Assembly (NCBI GenBank): GCA_029962745.1 | Contig: CM057162.1 | Location: forward strand, 10,029,574-10,093,573 | DNA length: 64,000 bases | Direction: 5' to 3' | DNA from: Echinometra lucunter | Lineage: Eukaryota > Echinodermata > Echinoidea > Camarodonta > Echinometridae | Part shown: positions 45,115-58,200 of the stretch, in pieces | How the letters are laid out: each line of letters begins with the position of its first letter | Position numbering within the stretch: position 1 is the stretch's first letter | Notes under the pieces: model-generated | Databases searched by the model: none | What the model was told of the DNA's origin: nothing | What the model saw: only the letters and a program-made list of their open reading frames with translations | Made by a program: the position numbers and the translations under genes

Positions 45115-45513
45115 CGTGACAGAGGTCCACATTTTGTGGTTTGGTCTAATAACTTTTGATGCAGAGCCCTAAAAATCATACCAAATACATGAGCAGAAAG
45201 AGCAAAAAATTCCACACAAACTGTGCCTATTTTGGTTGCATCAATATTCATTGTTTGATGCTGAAAAATTTTTAAAGGAAAATAAACATTAAAATCCTCA
45301 AATTGGCAATGTGACAGTTTAAAATCACCATTTTCCCCTGCAAATTGGCAAATTTTTGACTTCTCATAATTTCTGTCAATTTATATTCATTTCTGATACA
45401 TGACGTTTTATAAATAAAATGTAGCAATAAAATAAAAATGTTGGTGTTGCCAATTCAAAGAATAAAAGCTGATCAAATTAGGCTTTAAATAATTCCTGTC
45501 ACGAATGGGTTAA
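45115..45513 (+). mobile_element. Family A TTAA element, copy 9
   Basis: Full-length copy with TTAA flanks and good CCCATTCGTGACAG ends. Confidence 0.85.
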
Positions 45514-45809
45514 TGCTTGAATAGGTCCATTTATCTGAGGATACATGTGATGTAGAGAGTAGAGACCTCTGTCTAAAGGCTCTGTCCCATACATGTCTAA
45601 AAATTTATGTTAGATCAGACGGTGTCAGACGGAGGCAAATCATAAAAATTGTGGCCATGAAGGAGCGCCGTCTGCAAACGTCTAGATACATGTACATGTA
45701 CATGTACATGTACGTAGACCTGTAAAACAGTTGAAGAACGAAAGTCCAATAAACGTACGCGTTTGCTTCTCAGACGGAATCCTTATAAACGGTAGTATGG
45801 GACAGGGCC

Positions 45810-46296
45810 TTAAAGGGGGTACCCAATGCTGAAACAATGTTAGTTCATTTAAAAGAGCATGATTTCATTAGCAGAAAATCATCTGCCTAAATTTTTGTTA
45901 AGTCGTGTTGCCAAGGAAACCCCCAAATGTGGTAAGATTTCAGGATATTTTTGACCTCTCAGCTGTGACCCAGTTTCAACTGGGTACCCACTTTTACGTC
46001 AAAATGACGTCAAAGTGGGTACCTTGTCGCGCTATTCTAGCAAAATGCGCGCAAGCTATGATACACTTTGTACAGTCGAGCTCGCAGCACAACTGCAATG
46101 CGCGAAGCTGGGTACCCACTTTTACGTCATACCTCGTGCTCAAATTTTTTTGGTCAACTCTTGACTTTTTACGAGAAAATTATCCAAAATGCATTGATTT
46201 CGATTGAAAATCATCAAATTTTTAATGTTATTCTTCTTAGAATTCTATTCTCGATCATGTACCAAAATTTTGTTTACCATTGTGTACTCACTTTAA
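45810..46296 (+). mobile_element. Family C TTAA element, uninterrupted copy
   Basis: 487 bp, TTAA on both sides, imperfect inverted ends (AGGGGGTACCCAATG / CATTGTGTACTCACT), and internal GACGTCAAAGTGGGTACC palindromes. It carries the empty site of family B copy 2 near 45850. Confidence 0.85.
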
Positions 46297-46469
46297 GAGT
46301 TCAGTATCCAGTATTTCCATGTCTAGGACAGGTCTGCATTTGACTAATAAAAAGACAATCCAGGGATCTGGACACCGTTGCATAAAACTGTGGTAACTCT
46401 GCCATCAATAGCCAATCAATTCAAAGTTTCTATGGAAGTTACCATCAACGACAAAGTTACCATCAGGGA

Positions 46470-46650
46470 AAAAAATATGCAAGGGCTCGGGGCGAATTCG
46501 CCCCCGAAATGCCAAAAAGAGCCCTGGAAAACTAAAGAAGAGCACCTGAAATTATCGTAGGGTCCTATGTAAACTGTAATACGATGCAGAAAATTCAGGT
46601 GGGTGGGCTCAAAAAGTACCCCCGGAAAAAAAAAAAAAAAATTTCCCTGG
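46470..46650. mobile_element. ~180-bp element with CCAGGGAAA ends, copy 2
   Basis: Reverse-complement copy of the element at 16612-16808. Confidence 0.65.
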
Positions 46651-46813
46651 TTACCATCAATGGTAAATTTAATACAACGGGCCCGGGTTTGAAAAAAACA
46701 AGGCAATGCACTAATTACTGCACTATGGTATTGGCATCCTCATTACCAGATACAACCTAACTGTTCGAGAGCTCGAGAGGACTTAAAGCGGCGTCAGTCC
46801 TCTGCTTACCCAC

Positions 46814-47191
46814 TTAACCCATTCGTGACAGAGGGTCCACATTTTGTGGTTTGGCCTAATATCTTTTGATGCAAAGTCCTAAAAATCATACCAAATACAT
46901 GAGCAGAATTTGGTTGCGTCAATATTCCTTGTCTGATGCTTTTTTAAAGGAAAATAAGCATTAAAATCCTTAAATTGGCAATGTGATATAAAGTTTAAAA
47001 TCACTGTTATCCCCTACAAATTGGCAACTTTTTGACTTCTCATCATAATTTCCGTCATTTTATATTCATTTCAGATACATGACATTTTATAAGAAAAATG
47101 TAGCAATAAAATAAAAAAGTTGGTATTGCCAATTTGAAGAATAAAAGCTGATCAAATTAGGCTTTAAATAATTCCTGTCACGAAGGGTTAA
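46814..47191 (+). mobile_element. Family A TTAA element, copy 10
   Basis: TTAA flanks; shortened by a deletion of ~30 bp in the left half (around 46905). Confidence 0.85.
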
Positions 47192-48242
47192 AACATACTT
47201 GCGAAGTGCCAGCACTGAAGTACCGTATGAAAAAGCAGTACATGCAGATTTTTCTTTTTTTTTGTTTGCTTTTTGTTAAGTAAATTACAGTGCGGTACAC
47301 TGTAACGTTAGGTGGTTAATGCCATAAAATGTGGTACATGTACATGTAGTTTACCGCCTAAATCAGTAGAGTTGGCAACTTAAAAGCATTCATACATGTA
47401 CTTTCACAGCGGTTTGGAGATCTAGACCGAAAGGCAAAGCTTCAGTGAAGTTCAGTCTCTGAACTCTGATGTCGATGGTTGTTCCACTAGCTGTCACTGA
47501 GACTACACACGGCAGTAGATTTTAGTACTGTCATGACTGCCTCCATGACCATCATGGGGAAGGTTGTCAAATGTCTGTTTTTTAATAGTGAAATATTCCC
47601 CACAAGTGGTTATTCTAGACCTCTAGTAAAAAACAAAATAGACCCTAAATCAACTATGGTCCCACCTAAAACACAAAACAAAACACAGACCCAAACGAAG
47701 TTAAACGTACATTAAAATACAAAATAATTCCTACACTAGACCATGTAGACCTAAACTTATTATGTGTCAAGTAAAACTGTCTTGAGTCAAACTCAAAGTT
47801 TAGTTTAAGCTTTTTTTTTTAGAATAAAGTGCTTTCGACCTAAGAAACATACACAATTTAACCTGACAGAAACTGTAACTTGTTTTTAAACTACACAGCA
47901 TCAACTTACTAAACGAGTCTCAAGTTGATAAAACAAAAACCAATCATTGCCAATAAATGGAAATGGCAGTCATGCCAACATTGCATGCAGAGACTTCTCT
48001 CTCCTTCTCTCTTCACTTTTATTTTCCTTCCATGGCCATTTGCAGGATCGAAAAATGGTATAAAACTAGACTAGATCTAAGTTAAAAGTAGGGTCTAACG
48101 TATAAGTTAGATCTACCGGGCTAGATTTATAGTATCAGAGTCTTACTGACAGTGACACTTGATAAAGATTCTTACTTGTAATGATACTTGATAAAAGTTA
48201 AAACTAAAGAACTGTTGTTGACTAACGGGCACGAATACTCAC
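47192..48242. other. Region upstream of the shared 5' region
   Basis: About 1 kb with no recognised repeat. A minus-strand donor GTAAGT at 47904-47909 follows a short hydrophobic frame (FHLLAMIGFCFINL), a weak signal-peptide candidate for nephrin, but its phase (2) does not fit the Ig1a exon. Confidence 0.3.
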
Positions 48243-49151
48243 CTAGATCCCTGTAGAGCATAAGACTTATTTCCTCGAGCCCTCGACTGACTAAAATGAT
48301 AGCTGCTTTATAAGAAGTATCCAAATTCAAAGACTGTCACAGAAGACGCAGTATAGTAGCTAGTGAATCTCATGCCAACTTCATCCCGGGATAAATGCAA
48401 TGGGATCCAACTTCATCACCAGCTAGCTAGCAGCATGTATGCAGCATAGCTAGCTAGCAGCATAGACGTGGAGTGCTAGCGGAGCTGTTTAGGATGCGGT
48501 CCCTTAATCACATGCACCGTATACGCAATGCATGGAGTAAAAAAAGTCTGCAGTGTTTCTCGCCAGGAAAAGTTTTGTCTCGATTTAATCAAAGAGAGGA
48601 AGAAATAAAAGATTTTTGAAGATTCTGTTAAGATTTGTTAGATTTTTTTTGACACTTTACAAGGTATTTTGCAAATTTTACAAAGAAATTTCATTGACAA
48701 AAAAGTCAAATATAGGGGACCCCAAGCATCAAAATACTAGAGACGTCAATCAATTTGCGGACGTCACGTCACACCAAAGTTTCACTGGAAAATTAGGGGG
48801 CCGTCTCATATATACACACACACGTTTCGCGTTATTTTCGCCGGCGATATATTACGCGCTCGAGCTCCAGCTGAACAACTCGATTCGTTGTGATGAGGAC
48901 ACTGGAATGAGCTGTTTTCTGAACCAAAATAAATATATCTCTACGTGTATGAAACTGCCAAAATAGCAGATCAGGAAACTGTTACTTTGCAGTCTTCTGT
49001 GATATTCTATTCATTTGATTCACTTTTTCCTACATATGACCAGAGTTTTCACTTTCGCAAATTTGGAGATTGAAGCGCGACACTGTGTCTGTGACTGAGG
49101 AGATCTTCCAGGGCGGATAGCAACCATCATCACTATCTGAATGTGGCAAAC
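48243..49151. promoter_or_regulatory. Candidate shared 5' region of nephrin and Kirrel
   Basis: This 0.9-kb stretch lies between a strong minus-strand splice donor (exon side ends at 48243, AG|GTGAGT) and the plus-strand Kirrel signal exon. It is less repetitive than its surroundings, with AGCTAGCTAGCAG direct repeats around 48420-48470 and a GC-richer patch at 48830-48880. If the minus donor belongs to a nephrin 5' untranslated exon, this is a bidirectional promoter. No TATA box or initiator could be assigned, so the call rests on position only. Confidence 0.3.
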
Positions 49152-49230
49152 ATGTTATTCCCTAAAAATCTGACGAATTACTGTGTCCTCGTTTGCCTTC
49201 TCTTGTCAACTTGTGTACATCTTGAGTGTG
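49152..49230 (+). CDS. KIRREL: Kirrel exon 1: signal peptide
   Basis: ATG at 49152 in a good context (A at -3) opens MLFPKNLTN followed by a Cys/Leu/Val-rich core (YCVLVCLLLSTCV) and HLEC, a typical secretory signal. It ends in phase 1 at a donor G|GTAATT, matching the phase-1 acceptor at 59151. A short out-of-frame upstream ATG at 49141 overlaps the start. The true 5' end of the transcript is not visible. Confidence 0.85.
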
Positions 49231-52200
49231 GTAATTATTTGTTTTTAGTTTTTAGATTTAACTTACTCTAACCGTTAGTGTTAGTGTTAGTGTTAGATCT
49301 AGACTCTTGATATCAATTGTTGGACTCAACTTCAAGTCTCAAGCTATGCTTGCATGTAGTAACAGTTCGGTCTATTTTTTCTTGCCTTCTTTCGGAGACT
49401 TTGACCATGTTAATAATACTGTTTGGGGTTTCTTTTTTGTTTGTTTGTTCAGCTGTATCTTAACCATTTCTTTGTTTCTTCAAAGTTGTATTTAAAAAGT
49501 TAGAAAACCAATGTTTAACCAGAGGATGCGGTACCATCGCTTTACTAGGCCTAGATTAGATAGTGATTGTGCAGTATTAAACGTTAGATAGAATGATCCT
49601 AACATTACATTAGGGCTCTTGACCACTTTTTTTTTTTTTTTGTAAGTTTTTTTTTTTTAGAGTTTTTTGTTTTTGTTGTGCATATCATGTTACTGTATAG
49701 TAACTTACTCTATCTACTAGGGTAATGTTTACACCCTACCTTAGAGTTTTTTGTTTTTGTTGTGCATATCATGTTACTGTATAGTAACTTACTCTATCTA
49801 CTAGGGTAATGTTTACACCCTACAGCTTTGTCTGTAATCTCTGCATATAGTCTAATGTTACTGCAGTTTTTTAAAAAGGAGTAAAAAGGGTTGAGGAGGA
49901 AGAAGGCTGAAGAAAATTTAGAATGGAAAGAAGGTCCTGGATCTGGTCCTTTTTAATGGAAAAGAAGAAGGAAAAGAAAAAGAAGAAAAAAATGAAATAA
50001 GGAGCAGCAAGGAAAGATTGAGAAGAAGAGGAAGAGGGAAAAAAGGAGAGTGAGTGGTGAGGAAGAAGAGGGATGCAAGTTTTAGGCAAAGACCGAATTC
50101 AGGCCCTGGTAATTAACTTTCAGGCCATAGTTTAAGCATTTTTGTGTAGAAAATATTTCATTCTAGGTGATTTTTAGGCCCTATGATAATTCTAACTGGC
50201 ATTCCTGTGAGAAGAGCAAACAAAACAAATGGACTTATAAATTTCATGCAGGCTTATGTAGATCTATAGTATAGATCTAGTCGCTACACTCAGTTCCAAG
50301 TATTGATGTCACATGAAGTTTTTGAAATTTTCTGCTTTTGCTTTGTTTTTATGTCTTGCCAAAGGATGTGAATGACACTGAGTGCCATGACAGGGATTCA
50401 AACCTGTACCTTGTGGTTCACAATTCAGAGACTCTAATATCGACAAGAACACCTCTATTTTTATCATTTTTGTAGAATATCCCTACAGTTAGCCTGTCAT
50501 GTTTGGGGATGAAACAGTGTTTTCCTGCAACTTGTAATCAGTCAAACAAGCATATTTTGTCAGTGCAACAAGAAACCCATTGATTTCTAAATCGCTTTCA
50601 ATTTGAAACAGCATGGGGCTAACCACAAATGTAAACCCATCTCAGCAAGTGTTTGATATGGACCCTGAGGCAATTTAGGGATCATCTAAGAAAACTGGTA
50701 GAAAGTGGTGGAAAATAAATTGGGAGTTTCCTAGTATAAGGAAAAGCCATGTAGAGGAATTTGAGGAGGAAATATGTCCATGTAGGCACTGATAAAAGAA
50801 ATATACATGTACACCTGTAGTTATGTGTAAAAACCTTCTTTTTATTAACCAAATCATCGATTCAAAAGTTGGGCATGGAACTAAAAAGGATTTTTGGTTG
50901 AATATGCCAGGGTCCCCAATATAATCAGGGGTGGACAATGAGTTGACTTGAAATAATCAATACCATGCTTTTTTTTAGTTTCTAAGGTGCTATTAGAATA
51001 ATATACCCATATCATTTTAAAAAAAAAAAGATTTTTTTTTTTTTTTAATTGACTAAAAGTTATCCTTAAGGGCATTGGCTAACTTTGTGAGCAGCTGATT
51101 AAAAAAATTCTCAAACTAAGATGAAACATGTGTATGAGTACTTGTATTTGTACTCAAAAACTCTGAAACCAACCATAATTTTGAATGAAAAGCTGTAAGT
51201 TAGACGCAAACCGCGATCTTATTAGCTTTCGTCTTGAGAGACAATGAACTAAGAGGACCGTTTGAACAAATTAAAAAATACCGTTACGTGCCTTCCGCTG
51301 AGTGATACGTCAATACACACAGTGCAGTCCGCTGAGTCATGCGCGCATGCACACTCCTTACGTTTGGTCTGTGCAACCGACCCTCATATATTTTTCAAAC
51401 ATTGGTTCACATTTCTAATATTTAAAAATACTTCCCGTGGATATTATACTCTGAAACTTTCAGACTGGTATTTTTACACTATAACCCTAATGTTTATCCC
51501 ATTTTCAAGTAACAAAATGAGATTTTTTAAAATCATGACAATGTTAACCAATGTCTTTAAGCATACAGGGAAAAATATCAAATAACATAAGACCCCCTCC
51601 TGCTTAATTTGAAGATATCCAGACAGGTACACTGTACATGTATCTATACGAACATCTTCAAAGAATCATTATAAATTTGTCAAAAGAATGTGTCACTGAA
51701 GTATTAAAGACATTGGTTAACATTGTTATGATAAAAAATCTTATGTTGTTACTTGAAAATGGGATAAACATAAGGGTTATAGTGTAAAAATACTAGTCGG
51801 AAAGTTTCAAAGTATAATATCCACAGGAAGTATTTTTAAATATCAAAAATGTGAACCAATGTTTGAAAAATATACATGTAGGAGGGTCGGTTGCACAGAA
51901 TAAACATAAGGAGTGCGCATGCGCGTATGACTCACCTCACCTTACTGTGTGTATTGCCATATCAAGTGGCGGAAGGCACATACCGGCATTTTCAAATTCA
52001 AGCAAAGTGGTCCTCTTAGTGATTGTCTCGTGAGACGGAGGACAATAAAATAGCCATTTGCGTCTAACTTACACTTTTCATTCCAAATTATGGTTGGTTT
52101 CAGGGTTTTTTGGTACAAATACAAGTACTCATACACATGCTTCATCTTAGTTTGAGAATTTTTTGAATCAGCTAAAGTTAGCCAATGCCTTTAAATCCCT

Positions 52201-55200
52201 TTGTCATTGAGCCCATACTGTACATGTATCAGAGCAAACAGATCCACCAGACTACTACAACATGTACATGTAGTTTAACTACTAGTATTCTATATAACTC
52301 TCTCATGAGGTCACTTAGTCTATATGTTTCAGTCTCTCTGTACAAATAAATGGTAATCTGTCATGTATAATGTAGAAATGATTTGCAATGGTGACGTTTT
52401 GTTCCACTATTAAAAACGAAACAGGTAGTATTATTATTTCATATACTTTGTGTTATTCTACATTGTCTTGTTTGGCTTGTCACAAAACCTTTGCAATTAT
52501 TTTCTTGCAAAGGGTCTGTGGCCTTAGACTTGTGAGGAGTAAGGAGTGTGTTGACAAGCTTCACCTAACACTCTGTGACCTTTGACCTGAGATACCTGTC
52601 TCTAATCTACCAACCTCTTGCCCTGGTTGGCATAGTAACAGTAGGATGAAAAAAAAAAAGTTGCTAGGGCCTAGGCCAAAACGTCCTCGGGAAGATTGCA
52701 TTGAGATGAACAAAAATGATATCAGTCAGTGATTCTTTGGTCTGACATTAAGCCCAAATGCTGTGCAATTTATTTTTTTTCCAAGGACTTTTTACCATAT
52801 CTTTGGAAACATTGCAAGATTGTCACAGAAATTTCCCAAATATTTATATTCTGAAATATCAAAACAGCTTAAACCAAACTTGACAGATATTTCAGATATT
52901 TGGGTACAAGATGTCAAGAGTCACATACACTGTATCCTTGAGTCTTGAAAGTGTAGAGAATTAAATGAAAAGAAAAAAATCCTAGACTGTATAATAACAT
53001 AGATCTCAGTTCCACAACTAGTAGAGAGTCAAAAACATGAAGCAATTTAAACCATACTTGGACCAGAGGCATGAAGAAATAAACTGGGTGGATATTTGGG
53101 TGTAAAAGGTCAAATGTTAAAGCCTTAAAGGCTGAAGGGTCATAGAAATCACATCACCTCTAGGAAGTACATGCATGTGTTATATAAGTATTTTATAAGT
53201 TAATCAAAAGTTTCCATAAAACAAGAAATTAACAGTATAAGAACTACTTGTAGCTATACACTGTACATTGTAAAAAGAAGTATGCCAGACATGTACATGT
53301 ATCATATAAACAAGATAACTATATACCGGTATGGGGGGGGGGTACTCAGATTTGGTTCAGTTGGGGGAAGGGTTGTGCTGCTGAAGCCTCCATACCCATA
53401 CCAATTTTTAAAGGTCATTTTGGCAGAATAGGGGGTGCTAGGGGATTTAGCGTCTCAGATGGGTACTTCAAGTACAATATGGGGGAGAGTGTCATTTTCA
53501 ATAACATTAATAATAATGTTTTAAAAAGGTGGGGGTATGTTACCCCATGTTAAGGGATTTTGTGCAAAAAAAGTAACCCATTACAGTGGCTCACCCCCCC
53601 CCCCCCCCCGAATACCATATTAAGCGAGTATCCCCCTCCCCTGTGACAGTGTATGGAAAATCCATAATCAGGGGTCTAATACTAGGAAAGCCAGTTTGTA
53701 CATGTATTTAAGATCCCTAAAATGTGTATGATGAAAATGCAGTTAATACATCATTTTAAACAAAAAGGATCAGAAGACATGTATACATATCCAGAAAGCT
53801 CTACAAATCTCATATTGGCCTGTGCAGACTGAGACGTCATCCTCATCAATGAGCGACAGGAACCATCGTTCCGTACGCAATTTGCATAGATCCTGCATTA
53901 CGAGACTATCCATAGTTTGGGTCAGGTCACCCTAGAGTGGTCTCCCTGCAGGACTTTAATTGTCCTGCTGGGGCATGATTCATGAGTGATACACATTGAC
54001 ATTGATTGCATCAAACACAACGGTTCTTGACATCAGAGAACCAAGGTTTCAATAGACTAAGACTGGTATCCTTTTTCAAACTATCATTCTTCATGACACC
54101 AATCATCCATTATCTGGAAGAGGGGATATCTTTTTAAACTTGCTCATTATGGTCCTAAAATGATTTAATCCACGGCTTGAGAGTAGCATTAAAGCATAAC
54201 GTTAGCTTAATGACTATTGTGTACTGGTGGCTTACAGTTCTTACAAAACAATATTATTCTCTTTAGTATTTTTTTTTAAATTCCTATTTAATTTTCTTTC
54301 AACTTTCTTCTCCTCCGCTGCCCCCCCCCCCCCCCCCCCAATGTAGGTTGTACAGGTCTGCTTGTACCACTGCTCAACATTTAGATATGGTCTTTGAACT
54401 GGTAGTACCATCTACATGTACATATACATGTAATTGCTGCTATGAAAGGAATTAGAAAATTGAAATATCATAATTAGGCGATTTCAAGTTGAAAATTTAC
54501 TCAAAATAATCAGCATTTTTGCTTTGATTACAATGTAGTATGGGTGTTGACTGAACAGCTAAAAAAAAAATTAGTCAAAGCTGCATGTATACACTGTATA
54601 CTGGTAATCAGATTCAGATTTAGATCAAGTTCATAGATTTTATTTCATTTTCATTTTTCCACATATCAATTAAACAATCATAATTCATATAATAATGCAA
54701 AATGTTGATCAATGTGCAAATAATACAAACAAAACAATTTTAGAAAAAGAGCTGAGTACAAATGAAAATGAATTGAAACAGAGCATCAGCTGATAAGTCA
54801 TTTCAAAGGATTCCATGGGGTTGGAAAAAAAAAACCATTCATTTCTTGCAACCCTTCGAACCAACTAAAATAATTTCAAAAGTTGAGGAATAAGCTTCCT
54901 CTGGTAAGGGTAGCCCGCTAAATTTTTTCGTAGGGGGTTCAGGATTCAAATTTGAGGGTCAGTTTGCATTGAGCCTTGTGGACAGACAATTTTTTTAGAT
55001 TTGGGGGATACGGACCAAAACTTTGGGGTCCCTGATGTCCCTGCTGCTTGTTAGTGCCTGCCATAAATTGCTGTGTATTTTCATTGTTAACCCATTTGTG
55101 ACAGGAATTATTTGAAGCGTAATTTTATCAGCTTTTATTCTTCAAATTGGCAACACCAACATTTTTATTTTATTGCTACATTTTTCTTATAAAACGTCAT

Positions 55201-58200
55201 GTATTTGAAATGAATATAAATTGACAGAAATTATGATTGGAAGTCAAAAAGTTGCCAATTTTGCAGGGGAAAACGGTGATTCTAAACTATCTATCTCATT
55301 GCCAATTTAAAGATTTAATGCTTATTTTCCTTTAAAAATTTTCAGCATCAAACAACGAATATTAATGCAAACAAAATGGGCACAGTTTGTGTAGTATTTT
55401 TTGCTCTTTCTGCTCATGTATTTGGTATGATTTTTAGGGCTTTGCATCAAATGTTATTAGGTCAAACCACAAAATGTGGACCCTCTGCCACAGATGGGTT
55501 AATGTTTGATAATGGGCTAATACTGTCAATATAGCCCATCTTGATTCTCAGTGCTCCTGTACTATAAATGAGAAGACAGCTTTGAGAGAGAGAGAGGCAT
55601 ATCTACCAGCTATAAATTGAAAGCTATTATTTTCTAAATTGAAAATATTATTTTCTAGAGTACATGTATGTCAAGCCATTTTCAAAGAAACCTTTGGGAC
55701 TTAAAGGGAAAGTTCACCTAGAAGTTTCACTGTTTCAATAAAAGGAGATAAATTTGAACAGCATTTTAAAAAAGAAATGAGCAAAATCGGTCAAAGGATA
55801 ATAAAATTACACTCATTTACATTTTCTAGTTAACTACTCTTGGCTCTGCAAATTGGCAACACTGATGACATCATATTCGAGCAGGTCTCCACTCACTTTG
55901 TACATGAAATTTCACATTTTCTCAATTTTCTTGGAAGTTACACATTTTCTAACCCCATAATTAATGTATGTTCAGAAGAATTGCTTTTTACATAACATAC
56001 TTTGACTTTCATGTACAAAGTGAATGGAGACCTGCTCACATATGATGTCATCAGTGTTGCCAATTTGCAGAGCCGAGAGTAGTTTACATGAAAATGTAAA
56101 TGAGTGTAATTTTCAAATTTTTGGACGGATTTTGCTCATTTCTTTAAATGCTGTTTAAATTTATCTCTTTTTTTTAAACAGTGAAACTTTTAGGGTGGAC
56201 TTACCCTTTAAGGTGCATGATTACATGCATATCGTAAAAATGTTTATATTAGTCACTTTTGTAATATGATTTTGATAAACACATTCATTTTATCAGTTAT
56301 TGTTTACATTTGATTATCATTATTGATGTTATACACATACAGATGTGTTATCATAATTTGTATTCTATTGTAAAATGGGGGAAAGACAGTTACTTGTATT
56401 TGCAGTTTTAGGTTTCAAAGAAAATCTTCCTTTTTGAGTTTTGAAGATTCACTATATGGGAATCTTTCTTAGGAAGACTCATGATATGAGAATGTGACCC
56501 TTGCTTCCCTTGCCTGCAGGCAAACTTTACCACAAACAAATCAGGTTTGTAGTGTAAACAACTCAGTGATGAAGTGTAACAGCTTTTTCTCTTCTACTTC
56601 GCTTTTTGGTCTGCTGATACAGGAGTTAATACATTCCCAACCATTGCAAAAAAAAAAAACCCAAAAAATACAGGTTTGGTAAGCCCTCCAAAGTTTTTCA
56701 TCAGATTTCTTTGGTTTTAATTTAGATGGTGAATATTAGCAAGATAATAGCAGAACTAATACCCCTTTCATATTGCACTTTTCACCGGCGAACTTCACCG
56801 GTGAAGTTCGCCAGCGAAGGGGAAAGTGTCCAGTATGAAAGGTAAACAGGAGAACTTCACCGGTGAAGTTCGCCGGCGAACTTCTCCACCTCTAGAGGTG
56901 GAGAACTTCCCCGGTGAAACTTTTCACCGGCGAACTTCGCCGGTGAAACAGCCAGTATGAAAGCAAACCGGAGAACTTCTCCTCTTTAATGACGTCAGAG
57001 GTCAATTTTTTTCTCTCCCGAAGTCCCCTGCACCGAGATTCCGCGCGCAACTACTTGCAAGCTCAGCTGAATACTGTGGCCAAGTAGATACCCTTGAACA
57101 TATTTTTTTTTTTGTTTTTACCAACAATATTTATTAAAAAGCACTTTTTTACATGTATGAAATTTTTTAAAATATACAAATAGAGTAATTTGGGTTTTTT
57201 TCTCGTAATACTTCCAAAATATGTTGTAATATTTTTTTTTTTTACCTTTTTGTAATAGATAAGAAGTAATGTTTACAATTTTCTTTCGTTTCGTTCTGCA
57301 CGTGCCGAGCACTGATACTGACACTGTTTACTACCGGATCTTGCCGTCAATTCATCTTGACAACTTTCATAATTGTTTATTAGATCTTGCCGTCATCTTG
57401 CCAATCGCCCATTGACTTTCGCCGGTGAAGAAATGTCAGTGCGAAAGGGTACATTTTTTTTTTTCGCCGGTGAAGTGAGGAATGCGAGGCGGAGAAGTTC
57501 GCCGGTGAAGTTCGCCGGTGAAAAATGAAGAGGGCAGCGTGAAAGGGGTATTAGATACTTTGAATTTTTTCCCCATCAAGAGAAATATCAAACAAGTACA
57601 TGTAAGAGACAAAAAAATAATTTAAATCCCCAGGACAGGGATGTAAACTCCAATAACATGGACTTGCATTATGGCAAAACACATGTAAATTCCAAGTCTG
57701 TGTGTATGCAGCAAGCCTAAGGAAGCACTGTATTTAAAGTCCCCAGTTATCTGTTTTCTAAAATGCAAATTCTGAATTCTTCAGTGTTCTAAACTTCAAA
57801 TTCTTCGTTGACGTGTACAAAGCATATGATAAAGCAATTGTAAATGATGAAAATCCTAGAAAAACATAACTTTCCATTATATACACGCACTGCAGTATGC
57901 AGATAAAGCTTGGCGAACACATGCTAAATACTGCAAAAAGTTTTGATCGGCAGATTTTCTACCGATGCACGATTTTGTTTTATTGGATTTTGCTTTGATA
58001 TTCATGATTTTCATTGTATTATGCATAATTCAAATTTTTTTGCCTGAAAAATTGTGTTTTCCATGAAATTCCATGAATTCCGTGTTCTTTCCGAATTCCC
58101 TGAATTTTTTCCGTTTTCCATATTGCGGAGAACTGGGGACTTTAGCTGTATTGTTGCGTGGCAAGGAGTTGGATGGACTCAGTGTATGGCAGATTGTAGT

